A DNA stretch of 56,589 nt, from assembly GCA_025966365.1 (NCBI GenBank), contig JAICWV010000005.1, positions 1-56,589 on the forward strand. Reading direction: 5' to 3'. The translations under genes and the position numbers were made by a program. How positions within the stretch are numbered: the first letter of the stretch is position 1; each line of letters starts with the position of its first letter. The stretch is from Chloroflexota bacterium (GTDB taxonomy: Bacteria; Chloroflexota; UBA5177). Under the pieces are notes generated by a model that searched no databases, was not told the DNA's origin, and saw only the letters and a program-made list of their open reading frames with translations. This document shows positions 1 to 7,596 of this stretch, in pieces.

Positions 1-1403
1 GCCACCGCGCCACCCTGGTCCAGGACCACCGGTGACCGAATGTCTTGCTGCCGATTCGCCTCGACGCTTCCAGTCGAAACCACCAGTAGCCGGGGTGCTC
101 GCTCGGGATGATTCCCCTCCCAGGCCTTCAGGTCAGGCAGCATCTGCTGACAGAAGCCGCACCCAGGATTCCAGAAGAGAACCGCTGTGTCGCTGCCCCG
201 GAAGTCCGCCAGGTCGACGAGACTGCCATCCAGGTCAGACAGCCTCAGGTCAGGAGCTGGTCTCCCGACCTGTGGACCGGGCAAAGGGGCGTGCCCGTTG
301 GTTGGGCGCGACCGAGGAGCCACGGTCGGGGCATACTCCTTGAGCTCGAGCGGACGTGCGGTGGGCACACCCACTGTTCGTGCCACGAGTGCTCGGATGT
401 TCTCGGCTCCCGGTGTTACGGCACTGGCGATGGTCCCGTGAGGGTGGACGAGGACCATGCTCGGTGTCGCCTGGACGCCGTAGGCGTCCGCGACCTCCCG
501 GTCTGTCTGAATCAGAACGTTCGCTATTGCGTGCTCGGCGGCCTTGTCTCGATTCTCGTCGGGGTCGCCCCGGCTCACGAGCACCGGGGTGAGGCTGTCG
601 GAATAGTTGAATTGCCAGCGCCCGACTTCGGGGAGCAGAGCAGAGCAGGGACCGCAGTGAGGGTCAGTGAAGAGCAGAGCAACTGTGTGGCCGTCCTGCA
701 GCAAGGTGCCCAGGGAAACCCCCTGCCCCGCTGGGTTAAACAGCGTGAAGGAAGGCGCGGGGCTGCCGACCGGGAGTCCGGCAGGAGCATCGGCCAACTG
801 AGCGGACTGTTGAACCGACCCCGGGCTCCCTGTCCCTTCCAACACGTCAAGTCGCATGAGCACACGCGCTTGCTGATTGAGGAGTTGCAGGATGAGCCAG
901 CCCTGGGCGGCGAGTCCGAGGAGCATCAAGACTCCCAGCGCCAGGCCGATTTGCTCGCCAATGCTCAGGGTTCCCACCCAGGACACAGCGCTCGGCCCGG
1001 GATGAGCGCGAGCTTCGAACATCACCCCGATGGCGATCAACAGCAGCACTCCGTTCCGGGCCAGCGTGCTCCGGCCGATTGGCTCCGAGCCTATCTGCCC
1101 GAAGCAGTGGCAGTCAGGTGTCTTGCCCCGTGAGAGATTGAAGCCGATTCCGGCGATGAATGCGAGGAGCAGGACTAGGGCGCCGGCTGCACCGATCCAG
1201 GCGCTGTGGGTGGGGAGGAGCGCCACTGCGACGGCCAGCTCAGCCAGAGGGAGGAGCAGACCGAGCGCCGGGGCCAGGCGGGGCGGCACGCCAAAATCAA
1301 CAACTGCCTGCTCCGAGCCGCGACGATCGGCCAGTTTTGCCAGCCCGGCCACGGCAAAGACTGCGGCGAGCACGAGTCGGCCAAGAAGCACGAGCGTAGT
1401 CAC
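1..1403 (-). CDS. MauE/DoxX-type membrane protein fused to two thioredoxin-like domains (3' end outside window)
   Basis: The minus strand is open from a GTG at 1403, with GGGAGG eight bases upstream, to the left edge: at least 467 codons, no stop. Residues 1-170 hold about four membrane segments and a PDCHCFG motif typical of MauE proteins, which move reducing power across the membrane. A first thioredoxin-like domain follows, with CGPC near residue 250 and a cis-Pro segment (ATPSM). A second, with PGCGFC, is cut by the window edge. Family knowledge suggests a periplasmic disulfide reductase or isomerase system. It begins 16 bases after the sulfotransferase gene and is probably cotranscribed. 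The Cys-rich exported protein upstream is a plausible client (inference). The domains are clear; the substrate is not. Confidence 0.85.
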   Translation of the reverse strand, partial: MTTLVLLGRLVLAAVFAVAGLAKLADRRGSEQAVVDFGVPPRLAPALGLLLPLAELAVAVALLPTHSAWIGAAGALVLLLAFIAGIGFNLSRGKTPDCHCFGQIGSEPIGRSTLARNGVLLLIAIGVMFEARAHPGPSAVSWVGTLSIGEQIGLALGVLMLLGLAAQGWLILQLLNQQARVLMRLDVLEGTGSPGSVQQSAQLADAPAGLPVGSPAPSFTLFNPAGQGVSLGTLLQDGHTVALLFTDPHCGPCSALLPEVGRWQFNYSDSLTPVLVSRGDPDENRDKAAEHAIANVLIQTDREVADAYGVQATPSMVLVHPHGTIASAVTPGAENIRALVARTVGVPTARPLELKEYAPTVAPRSRPTNGHAPLPGPQVGRPAPDLRLSDLDGSLVDLADFRGSDTAVLFWNPGCGFCQQMLPDLKAWEGNHPERAPRLLVVSTGSVEANRQQDIRSPVVLDQGGAV

Positions 1404-1419
1404 TGTATCCTCCCTTGGA

Positions 1420-2163
1420 TCAGTAAAGTATGGGTGACATGCCTTTGACGGCGTAGTACTGCTTCAGCAGCTCATCGGATGCAGCGTCCCACTGCCTCTC
1501 CAGGATGCGTGGGCCAAAGTGGATTTCGCGCGGATGCGCAATGCCGAGAAAGTCGAGAACCTCGACCGCGGTCTCCTCATAGCGATCAACGAAGTCCTCG
1601 TAAACGACGTGAAATGGCGTGATGCCGTGATGCTCGAAAAAGCGAGCGAACGATGCTTCGGCATCATACATGACCTGCATCTGGGTGTCGATGACACGCG
1701 GATCGATCTGGAAATCTTCTACTCTGCCCTTCTGGTTCTGAGTCTCAGTGCTACGCCAGACATTCGTCCAGACCGCACGTCCCATCGAGATCATCTGACG
1801 TACCTTGTCGCGCCGCGTCAGCATGATGTAGTGCAGGTTGGGAAAGATCTGGTTGACCAGATCGGCCAGGCCTGTGTCCTCACGTCGTGAGAGCGGACCG
1901 AGTTTGTACAGGAGGTCGCCGAACCAGGGCCACATAGCTTTCGAGCCGAAGATGCCGGACTCGGTTCCGGTCTCAAGGGCGTGCGTGAATATGGCTCGGA
2001 AGTCCTCGATGGAGTAGCCGTCGTGCCAGGGAGCAACGGGAGCGGTAAAGTACTCGGCCGGACGTCCGGCGAGACCCGTGTTGGCGAGCGCCTCGGCAAG
2101 GAGGTAGCTGCCGCTCCGTGGCGTGCAGCAGATGAAGTAGGACAGCGTGGGGGGTGTCGTCAT
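1420..2163 (-). CDS. Stf0-family sulfotransferase
   Basis: This 247-residue protein is close to the usual Stf0 length. It starts SYFICCTPRSGSYLLAEAL, the 5'-phosphosulfate-binding loop of PAPS-dependent sulfotransferases. It continues with AGRPAEYF and, near residue 136, LTRRDKVRQMISMGRAVWT, the 3'-phosphate-binding and helix segment of Stf0 (mycobacterial trehalose 2-sulfotransferase). It probably transfers sulfate from PAPS to a sugar or lipid hydroxyl in the cytoplasm. The acceptor cannot be read from the sequence, so trehalose is only a possibility. The ATG at 2163 has no good ribosome site. The MauE-thioredoxin gene follows 16 bases downstream on the same strand. Confidence 0.85.
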   Translation of the reverse strand: MTTPPTLSYFICCTPRSGSYLLAEALANTGLAGRPAEYFTAPVAPWHDGYSIEDFRAIFTHALETGTESGIFGSKAMWPWFGDLLYKLGPLSRREDTGLADLVNQIFPNLHYIMLTRRDKVRQMISMGRAVWTNVWRSTETQNQKGRVEDFQIDPRVIDTQMQVMYDAEASFARFFEHHGITPFHVVYEDFVDRYEETAVEVLDFLGIAHPREIHFGPRILERQWDAASDELLKQYYAVKGMSPILY

Positions 2164-2243
2164 CCAGTGCTCGGCCCCGATGTGGACTCGAAAGGCAGCA
2201 TGTCATACTCCGCTCGTAACGGGTGATGATGGATCGCGCGGAA

Positions 2244-2273
2244 GGGAGAGGCTGTACCTCATCAGCCTCTCCC
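2244..2273 (-). terminator. hairpin after the Cys-rich gene
   Basis: GGGAGAGGCTG at 2244-2254 pairs perfectly with CAGCCTCTCCC at 2263-2273 across an 8-base loop, 18 bases past the stop of the Cys-rich gene. There is no T-run, so termination is inferred from position and stem strength only. Confidence 0.5.
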
Positions 2274-2290
2274 CGCGCTCTATCGATCTG

Positions 2291-2995
2291 TTAGGCCGGA
2301 ACCTGCGCCGCCGTCAGGCGCGAGGCCGCGCCCGGCGCCAGAATCGACGGTGATGCGAGGGCGCACACATCGTTGCACGCCGAGACGCACACGCCGCCGC
2401 TGCCGCTGCAGCCGGTGCAGCCGTTGCCCGTGATACAGAACGTGCCGCTCGGGCAATCCGCGGTGCTCGAGCAGGTGGGTGCCTGGCTGCAATAGGTGTT
2501 GCAACCGCACACGCCTGTGCCCTCGGTGGTGGTGAAGCAGAAGCAATTGGGGTTGGTTTCGCAGTTGCTGAAACCGGTGTAGCAATTGCCGGGGTTGTCA
2601 CAGGTGGACGCGCTAACGCAGGTGCCGCTCAGACAGATCTGATCCGACCCGCAGCACGAAGCGTCACTGTAGCTGCTGCAGAACCCGCTAGTGTTGCGGT
2701 CGCAGCAGATGTCCGACGCGGATACTCCCCCACCTGGACTGTTCGGGCCGCAGGTGTAGCACAGGCCCATGTGATGCGCCCCAGCGGCCGCACACTGGCT
2801 TTGAGCGACCGTATCCCCGCCAAAGACCGCTATACAGAATTGGGCGCAGGCGTTATTGCTGGCCAGCGCCGTACCGGGATCAATGCGGAGAAAGGCGGCT
2901 CCGACCGTCGTCGCCAGCAGTGCCTTGAGCACCTGGCGCCGCGAGGTTTTTCCTCCTATCAGTCGCACGAGATCATCAAAGCGCTGTTCTTCCAT
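2291..2995 (-). CDS. Tat-exported cysteine-rich protein
   Basis: The product has 234 residues from the ATG at 2995. An in-frame ATG at 3049 exists, but the later start gives the standard N-terminus MEEQRFDDLVRLIGG and a normal leader. A twin-arginine motif (TSRRQVLKALL) near residue 17 and a hydrophobic run ending ALAS indicate Tat export. The mature part has 28 cysteines, an even number, in small repeated blocks (CC, CxC, CxxC) like EB or four-disulfide-core modules. It therefore looks like a secreted disulfide-rich protein. Similar N-termini occur on Cys-rich proteins of Thermomicrobia (recalled, not searched). The function is unknown. The neighbouring MauE-thioredoxin gene could supply disulfide exchange. 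Confidence 0.8.
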   Translation of the reverse strand: MEEQRFDDLVRLIGGKTSRRQVLKALLATTVGAAFLRIDPGTALASNNACAQFCIAVFGGDTVAQSQCAAAGAHHMGLCYTCGPNSPGGGVSASDICCDRNTSGFCSSYSDASCCGSDQICLSGTCVSASTCDNPGNCYTGFSNCETNPNCFCFTTTEGTGVCGCNTYCSQAPTCSSTADCPSGTFCITGNGCTGCSGSGGVCVSACNDVCALASPSILAPGAASRLTAAQVPA

Positions 2996-3212
2996 GCCTC
3001 TGTCCTCTCTCTGTGGGTGACGAAATTCAGCAACACGGAGCGGGTTCACCAGTGGCTCGACGCAGTCCGGGTGACCATGTTAGGGCTGCGCGTCAATGCC
3101 TTCCGTGTGCCGCCGACTCCTCGACTGTCACCCGACGGCGCACCAACACCATACAACCATGCGCACACACGGTCAAGACGATTTACACGGTCTCAATGCT
3201 TGCGGCGCCCTC

Positions 3213-3224
3213 TATAATCCCGCC
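3213..3224 (+). promoter_or_regulatory. -10 element for leaderless proB transcript
   Basis: TATAAT at 3213-3218 is followed by CCCGCC and then the proB ATG at 3225. A start site seven bases after the -10 falls on the A of the ATG, and no ribosome site is present. The -35 region is weak. The same spacing occurs before 6267, 39531 and 45609. Confidence 0.6.
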
Positions 3225-4370
3225 ATGGCCTCTCCCCCCCCTTTTCGCCGTCCCGTCATCAAGCTCGGCACCAGCACCCTCACCGCCGGCGGCGATCATC
3301 TCTCGCTGGCCCGGCTCGCCGCTCTGGTCGAGCAGGTCGCCGCACTTCATGGCACGGGCATGCAGCCCATCGTCGTCTCGTCGGGCGCGATCGCGGTTGG
3401 GCGGCAACAGCTGGGGTTCCCGACCGATAAAGACGTTAGCGGCAAGCAGATCATGGCCGCGGTGGGGCAGAGCCGCCTCATGCATCTCTACGATCAGAAC
3501 TTCGGCTTCTATGGCATCATCTGCGCTCAAGTCCTCCTCACCCGCGAAGACCTGGCCGAGCGGCAGCGCTACCTCAATGCCCGCAATACCCTGCTGGGGC
3601 TCTGCGAGCGGCGGGTGGTGCCGATCATCAATGAGAATGATGTCGTGGCTGCCGACGAGATCAAGGTCGGAGACAACGACCGCCTCTCGGCGCTGGTCGC
3701 CAATCTGGTCGATGCCGATATTCTCCTGCTGGTGACCGATATTCCCGGCCTCTATACGGCGGATCCGGCTCTGAACACGGATGCGGTCCTGGTGCCGGAG
3801 GTGGCATCCATCACGCCTGAGGTTGAGGCCTGGGCGGGTGGGAGTCGAACCGGGCTTGGCACCGGGGGAATGGCGACCAAGCTGGCGGCAGCCCGACTGG
3901 CCACCGCCTCCGGCGCCGAGGTGCGGATCGTGGATGGACGCGAGCGCGACGTGATCGCGCGTGCCTTGCGAGGGGAGGCAATGGGAACGAGGTTCCTGCC
4001 CCGGACTGACCGGGTGGAGGGCAGAAAGCGCTGGATTCTGTCCGGCCTCCGCCATGCCGGACGTCTGATCGTCGATGCCGGAGCCGCGCACGCGCTGCTC
4101 TCACGCGGGGCCAGCCTTCTCCCTGCCGGTATCGTCGCCGTGGAAGGCTCCTTCCAGCGTGGGGACTCGGTGGAGGTGGTTGGGCCGGGCGGCGAGAAGA
4201 TCGCCGCCGGGATCGCCGACTATCCTGCGGACGATGTGCGAGCGGTGGCCGGGCGCCAGTCATCGGAGATCGAGACCGTCCTCGGCTACAGTTACGGCGG
4301 CGCTGTTATTCACCGCGACAATCTGGTGTCGCTGCTGTCGGAAGGAGAGCGAGCGCATGCCGCACACTGA
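3225..4370 (+). CDS. proB: glutamate 5-kinase
   Basis: This enzyme phosphorylates L-glutamate to gamma-glutamyl phosphate, the first step of proline synthesis. The 381-residue product has an amino-acid kinase domain (KLGTSTL near residue 13, SSGAIAVG, INENDVVA, the GDND loop, RTGLGTGGMATKL) and a C-terminal PUA domain from about residue 285. That is the full two-domain bacterial form. The ATG at 3225 was chosen because upstream in-frame starts lie within or before the apparent promoter and add residues unlike the family. proA overlaps by 14 bases, so the two are surely one operon. Proline feedback control is expected from the family but is not visible here. Confidence 0.97.
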   Translation: MASPPPFRRPVIKLGTSTLTAGGDHLSLARLAALVEQVAALHGTGMQPIVVSSGAIAVGRQQLGFPTDKDVSGKQIMAAVGQSRLMHLYDQNFGFYGIICAQVLLTREDLAERQRYLNARNTLLGLCERRVVPIINENDVVAADEIKVGDNDRLSALVANLVDADILLLVTDIPGLYTADPALNTDAVLVPEVASITPEVEAWAGGSRTGLGTGGMATKLAAARLATASGAEVRIVDGRERDVIARALRGEAMGTRFLPRTDRVEGRKRWILSGLRHAGRLIVDAGAAHALLSRGASLLPAGIVAVEGSFQRGDSVEVVGPGGEKIAAGIADYPADDVRAVAGRQSSEIETVLGYSYGGAVIHRDNLVSLLSEGERAHAAH

Positions 4371-5619
4371 CCTGGAAGAGCGCGTCCGTGCCGCGCGGGC
4401 CGTCGCGCCCGACCTGGCGAATCTGGAAACCGCGATCAAGAACGCCGTCCTGCTCGATCTGGCCGGACGACTGGAGCGGGACGTCGGCTCGGTGCTTGCC
4501 GCCAACGAGGTGGACATGGCCGAGGCGCGCGGTGCGGGAATGGCCGATGCCATGCTCGATCGTCTCCTGCTCACTCCGGAGCGGCTGGCGGCGATTGCGG
4601 ATGATGTGCGCTCGGTGGCCCGGCTTCCCGATCCCGTGGGCGAGGAGTTCGACGCTACCACCCTGCCCAACGGGCTGCGTCTGAGCAAGCGTCGTGTCCC
4701 TCTCGGCGTAATCGGCGTTATCTATGAGTCGCGGCCCAATGTGACCATCGATATCTCCGTGCTCTGTCTCAAGTCGGGCAATGCCGTCGTGCTGCGCGGC
4801 GGCAAAGAGGCGCGCCGCTCCAGCGAAGCGCTGGTCCGGCTGGTTCGGGCGGCGCTGGCTGCCCACGATGCGCCCGAAGACGCGGTGCAAATGGTGCAGG
4901 ACCCCGACCGGGCGCTGGTGCTGGATATGATCCGCATGCGGGGCGAGATCGATCTGGTGGTGCCGCGCGGGGGCTCCGCACTGATCGAGTTCGTGCGCGA
5001 GAACGCGCAGGTCCCGGTGGTGACAGGCGGCGTCGGCGTGTGCCACACCTATGTGCACGAGGACGCCGATCTGGACAAGGCGCTGGAGATCGTGCACAAC
5101 GCCAAGACGCGCCGTCCGACCATCTGCAACGCCCTGGACACGGTGCTCGTTCACGAAGGACTTGCCGATCGCTTCCTGCCCGCCCTGGCCGAGCGCTGGG
5201 AGGAAGTGGGCGTCGAGATGCGCTGCGAGCCCTCCGCGCTCAGCTATGTCGCGGACTCTCCGGTTGCCCGGCCGGCCCAGCCGGACGACTTCGGACAGGA
5301 ATTTCTGGCGCTGAAGGCGGCGGTGAAGGTGGTGCCCGACCTGGAGGCGGCGATCGGTCATATTCGCGAGTACGGCAGCGGCCACTCCGAGGCCATCATC
5401 ACCGAGGGGTACGGCGCCTCGCGTGAGTTCGTGGACCGGGTGGACGCGGCGGCGGTGTATGTGAACGCCAGCACGCAATTCACCGACGGCGGACAGTTTG
5501 GTCTGGGCGCGGAAGTTGGCATCTCCACCCAGAAATTCCATGCCCGCGGCCCCCTCGGCCTCCGCGAACTCACCTCCTACAAGTGGGTGGTGTTAGGCGA
5601 CGGCCAGACGAGGCCGTAA
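4357..5619 (+). CDS. proA: gamma-glutamyl phosphate reductase
   Basis: This enzyme makes the NADPH-dependent reduction of gamma-glutamyl phosphate to glutamate semialdehyde, the second proline step. The 420-residue protein shows the aldehyde-dehydrogenase fold: GVIGVIYESRPNVT near 117, LRGGKEA near 146, and the catalytic Cys at about 257 in RRPTICNALDT. The C-terminal HARGPLGLRELTSYKW is typical of ProA. The ATG at 4357 has GGAAGGAG eight bases upstream and lies inside the end of proB, which suggests translational coupling. A palindromic repeat follows the stop. Confidence 0.97.
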   Translation: MPHTDLEERVRAARAVAPDLANLETAIKNAVLLDLAGRLERDVGSVLAANEVDMAEARGAGMADAMLDRLLLTPERLAAIADDVRSVARLPDPVGEEFDATTLPNGLRLSKRRVPLGVIGVIYESRPNVTIDISVLCLKSGNAVVLRGGKEARRSSEALVRLVRAALAAHDAPEDAVQMVQDPDRALVLDMIRMRGEIDLVVPRGGSALIEFVRENAQVPVVTGGVGVCHTYVHEDADLDKALEIVHNAKTRRPTICNALDTVLVHEGLADRFLPALAERWEEVGVEMRCEPSALSYVADSPVARPAQPDDFGQEFLALKAAVKVVPDLEAAIGHIREYGSGHSEAIITEGYGASREFVDRVDAAAVYVNASTQFTDGGQFGLGAEVGISTQKFHARGPLGLRELTSYKWVVLGDGQTRP

Positions 5620-5633
5620 TGGGTGCCCGGAAT

Positions 5634-5702
5634 GCGGGCTGAAGCCCTCCGCTACCGGAACGCCGCGGCCAGGAAAGGGGGTAGCCGAGGGCTTTAGCCC
5701 GC
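5634..5702. repeat. palindromic repeat type A, copy 1
   Basis: The left arm (5634-5655, GCGGGCTGAAGCCCTCCG plus CTAC) and right arm (5681-5702, starting GTAGCCGAGGGCTTTAGC) are inverted copies around a 25-base centre. They differ at one conserved point: CTCCGCTAC on one arm, CTCGGCTAC on the other. Other copies lie at 13895-13965 and 45419-45490. This one sits between the convergent proA and Mut7-C genes. Confidence 0.85.
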
Positions 5703-5721
5703 CGTCCGCCTACGATCTGGC

Positions 5722-6192
5722 CTACCCCCCGCTGTCAAGGATCCGTTCCAGTCCCTCGCGTATGCGGTGCCAGTGCGTCCCCTTCCAGTAATAGCGCCCA
5801 CAGCCGGGGCAGTGCAGAAAGCTCTCCTGGGTGCGGAACACATACGGCGGAACGTGCGGCTCTGCTTGCTCGCGTGTTGCCTCGTCCAGCGGGGTGTTGC
5901 ACGCCATGCAGCGGGTGAAGGACGGTTCCGAGTTCAGTCCCAACTCCCGCACCACCTGGGCGAGCTGCTGCCGCCAGTCGTCTCCAACGAGATAGAGCGC
6001 CGGGACCTCGCCGCTGCTGATCAGCCGCCGCTTGAAGATGCCGGTGTCCTTGGTCAGGATTGTCCGCCCCTTCTGCCGCGCGATCTCGACCATCAGACCG
6101 TCCTCGACGGGGTTGATGAAAAGGGTATCGTAGCCGAGCGCACGCAGCGGCCCGACCACCCGGCCCACGTTGTTGTCGACAATGAATTTCAC
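5722..6192 (-). CDS. Mut7-C domain protein (PIN-like RNase with zinc ribbon)
   Basis: The 156-residue protein starts at a GTG at 6192. The N-terminus MKFIVDNNVGRVVGPLRALG and the ILTKDTG segment match the PIN-like Mut7-C family, with acidic residues near positions 6 and 49 expected to bind metal. The second half has CMAC (about 95) and CPGCGRYYWKGTHW (about 130), the family's zinc ribbon. The family is predicted to be a ribonuclease, but little has been shown experimentally. The gene is divergent from the metX leader, with about 75 bases between them. Family assignment is firm; biological role is unknown. Confidence 0.85.
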   Translation of the reverse strand: MKFIVDNNVGRVVGPLRALGYDTLFINPVEDGLMVEIARQKGRTILTKDTGIFKRRLISSGEVPALYLVGDDWRQQLAQVVRELGLNSEPSFTRCMACNTPLDEATREQAEPHVPPYVFRTQESFLHCPGCGRYYWKGTHWHRIREGLERILDSGG

Positions 6193-6231
6193 GGGTTCGT
6201 GTCATCATCCCACGTGGCAGACTGGCGGCGT

Positions 6232-6266
6232 TTGGTCCTCACCCGGCTCGGTGCTAAGGTGTAACC
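6232..6266 (+). promoter_or_regulatory. promoter of the metX leader
   Basis: A -35 TTGGTC (6232-6237), a 17-base spacer and an extended -10 TGCTAAGGT (hexamer 6255-6260) lie exactly six bases before the ATG at 6267. The transcript should begin at or next to that ATG and be read without a ribosome site. Confidence 0.6.
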
Positions 6267-6350
6267 ATGACTGCGCGCTGCATTATGCGGCCCATGCCCT
6301 GTTACCGGATGATTCCCGGTCCGGGATGGCATGGCGTGGGGCGCGCGTAG
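6267..6350 (+). CDS. predicted Met/Cys-rich leader peptide of the metX operon
   Basis: This 27-codon ORF has ATG codons at positions 1, 7, 10 and 15 and Cys codons at 5 and 12, so six of 27 residues contain sulfur. It starts at the predicted transcription start, ends at TAG 6348-6350 and is followed by a strong intrinsic terminator before metX. A hairpin of ACCGG (6304-6308) with CCGGT (6316-6320) surrounds Met codon 15. CCGGTC (6316-6321) can instead pair with GACCGG (6375-6380), the 5' arm of the terminator. This is the layout of an amino-acid attenuator: stalling at Met 7 or 10 would mask the first arm and favour read-through. This is prediction only; I know no described family like it. 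Confidence 0.5.
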   Translation: MTARCIMRPMPCYRMIPGPGWHGVGRA

Positions 6351-6375
6351 CAAAGCCGCAATCAGCCAGAGTCAG

Positions 6376-6398
6376 ACCGGCCGCAGGGCCGGTTTTTT
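6376..6398 (+). terminator. intrinsic terminator inside the metX leader
   Basis: ACCGGCC (6376-6382) pairs with GGCCGGT (6387-6393) over a GCAG loop, followed by six T. It lies 17 bases before the metX start, so it must control metX rather than end an upstream gene. The adjacent Mut7-C gene runs the other way. Confidence 0.8.
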
Positions 6399-6414
6399 GT
6401 TGGGAAGGAACGTG

Positions 6415-7596
6415 ATGGTTCAGGTGGCAGAAGCAGTCGGCTCGGCGGGGGCCGTGCATACGCAGTACGCCGACCTGCCTCGGCCGCTGGCGCTCGACTG
6501 CGGCCGGTACCTCTATCCGGTCCGCATGGCCTATGAGACCTCTGGAACGCTCGCCCCGGCGCGGGACAACATCATCATGGTCTGCCACGCGCTGAGCGGC
6601 GATGCTCACGCCGCGGGCTGGAGCGTCGAGGGGGCGCCGAGCGCGTCTGACGGCTTCGGCGCGGAGGAACGCGGGAGCGATCGCTCCGGACTGGGCTGGT
6701 GGGACAACCTCATCGGCCCGGGAAAGGCGCTCGATACCGACCGCTACTTCGTGATCTGCAGCAACCTCATCGGTAGCTGCCGCGGATCGACCGGTCCCTC
6801 ATCGGTCGACCCGACAACCGGGCGTCCGTATGCGCTGGACTTCCCCGTGGTCACCGTGGCCGACATGGTCCGCGCCCAGCGGCAGCTGCTTGATTTGCTC
6901 GGTATCGAGCGTCTGCTGGCCGTTATCGGGGGCTCGCTCGGCGGGATGCAGGCGCTGGAGTGGAGTGTTTCCTATCCCGACGTGGTCGGGAACTGCATCG
7001 CCACCGCCAGCACCGCGCATCTCGGCGCCCAGGGGGTCGCCTGGAACGCCATCGCTCGCAACGCCATCATGGCCGACCCCGACTGGCAGGGCGGGCATTA
7101 CTACGGAACCGGCCGCTGCCCTGAGGCCGGCATCGGCGTGGCTCGCATGGTCGGCCACGTGACCTATCTCTCCGCCCGGTCGATCGAAGACAAATTCGGC
7201 CGGCGGCTCCAGGATCGGAACAACTACTCCTTCACCCTCGGCCAGCCCGACTTCGCCGTCGAGAGCTACCTGCGCTACCAGGCGCAGAGCTTCGCCCGCC
7301 GCTTTGATGCCAATTCGTACCTCTATATATCGCGGGCCCTCACCTACTTCGACCTGGCCGCTCGTGCCGGCGGCTCGCTGGCGGATGCCGTCAGTCCGGC
7401 TGCTGCTCGTTTCCTGCTGATCTCCTTTACTTCCGACTGGCTCTATCCCACCGCCGATTCGATCCTGCTGGAGGCGGCCCTGCGTGCGGCCGGCAAATCG
7501 GTCGAGCGCCATGAGATTGATGTGCCGTATGGCCACGATTCGTTCCTTCTTGACGCGGAGGATCAGACGCCGATTATCCGCGAGTTCCTCTCATGA
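6415..7596 (+). CDS. metX: homoserine O-acetyltransferase
   Basis: The enzyme acetylates homoserine from acetyl-CoA to feed methionine synthesis by direct sulfhydrylation. The 393-residue alpha/beta hydrolase has its nucleophile Ser at about 174 in GGSLGGMQALEW, Asp near 341 in FTSDWLYPT and His near 374 in YGHDSFLLD, the MetX triad. Some family members use succinyl-CoA; choosing acetyl relies on overall family resemblance and the adjacent metY. The ATG at 6415 follows GGAAGGAA. A leader peptide and terminator precede it, and metY overlaps its end by ATGA. Confidence 0.95.
   Translation: MVQVAEAVGSAGAVHTQYADLPRPLALDCGRYLYPVRMAYETSGTLAPARDNIIMVCHALSGDAHAAGWSVEGAPSASDGFGAEERGSDRSGLGWWDNLIGPGKALDTDRYFVICSNLIGSCRGSTGPSSVDPTTGRPYALDFPVVTVADMVRAQRQLLDLLGIERLLAVIGGSLGGMQALEWSVSYPDVVGNCIATASTAHLGAQGVAWNAIARNAIMADPDWQGGHYYGTGRCPEAGIGVARMVGHVTYLSARSIEDKFGRRLQDRNNYSFTLGQPDFAVESYLRYQAQSFARRFDANSYLYISRALTYFDLAARAGGSLADAVSPAAARFLLISFTSDWLYPTADSILLEAALRAAGKSVERHEIDVPYGHDSFLLDAEDQTPIIREFLS

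Noticed and set aside
108-1133. 341-codon plus-strand ORF
   Set aside because: It is antisense to the MauE-thioredoxin frame, which has clear motifs; the plus frame has none.
6240-6415. Known SAM riboswitch upstream of metX
   Set aside because: I could not find the conserved core of SAM-I, SAM-II or SAM-IV by eye; the leader-peptide model fits better, but a covariance-model search is needed.
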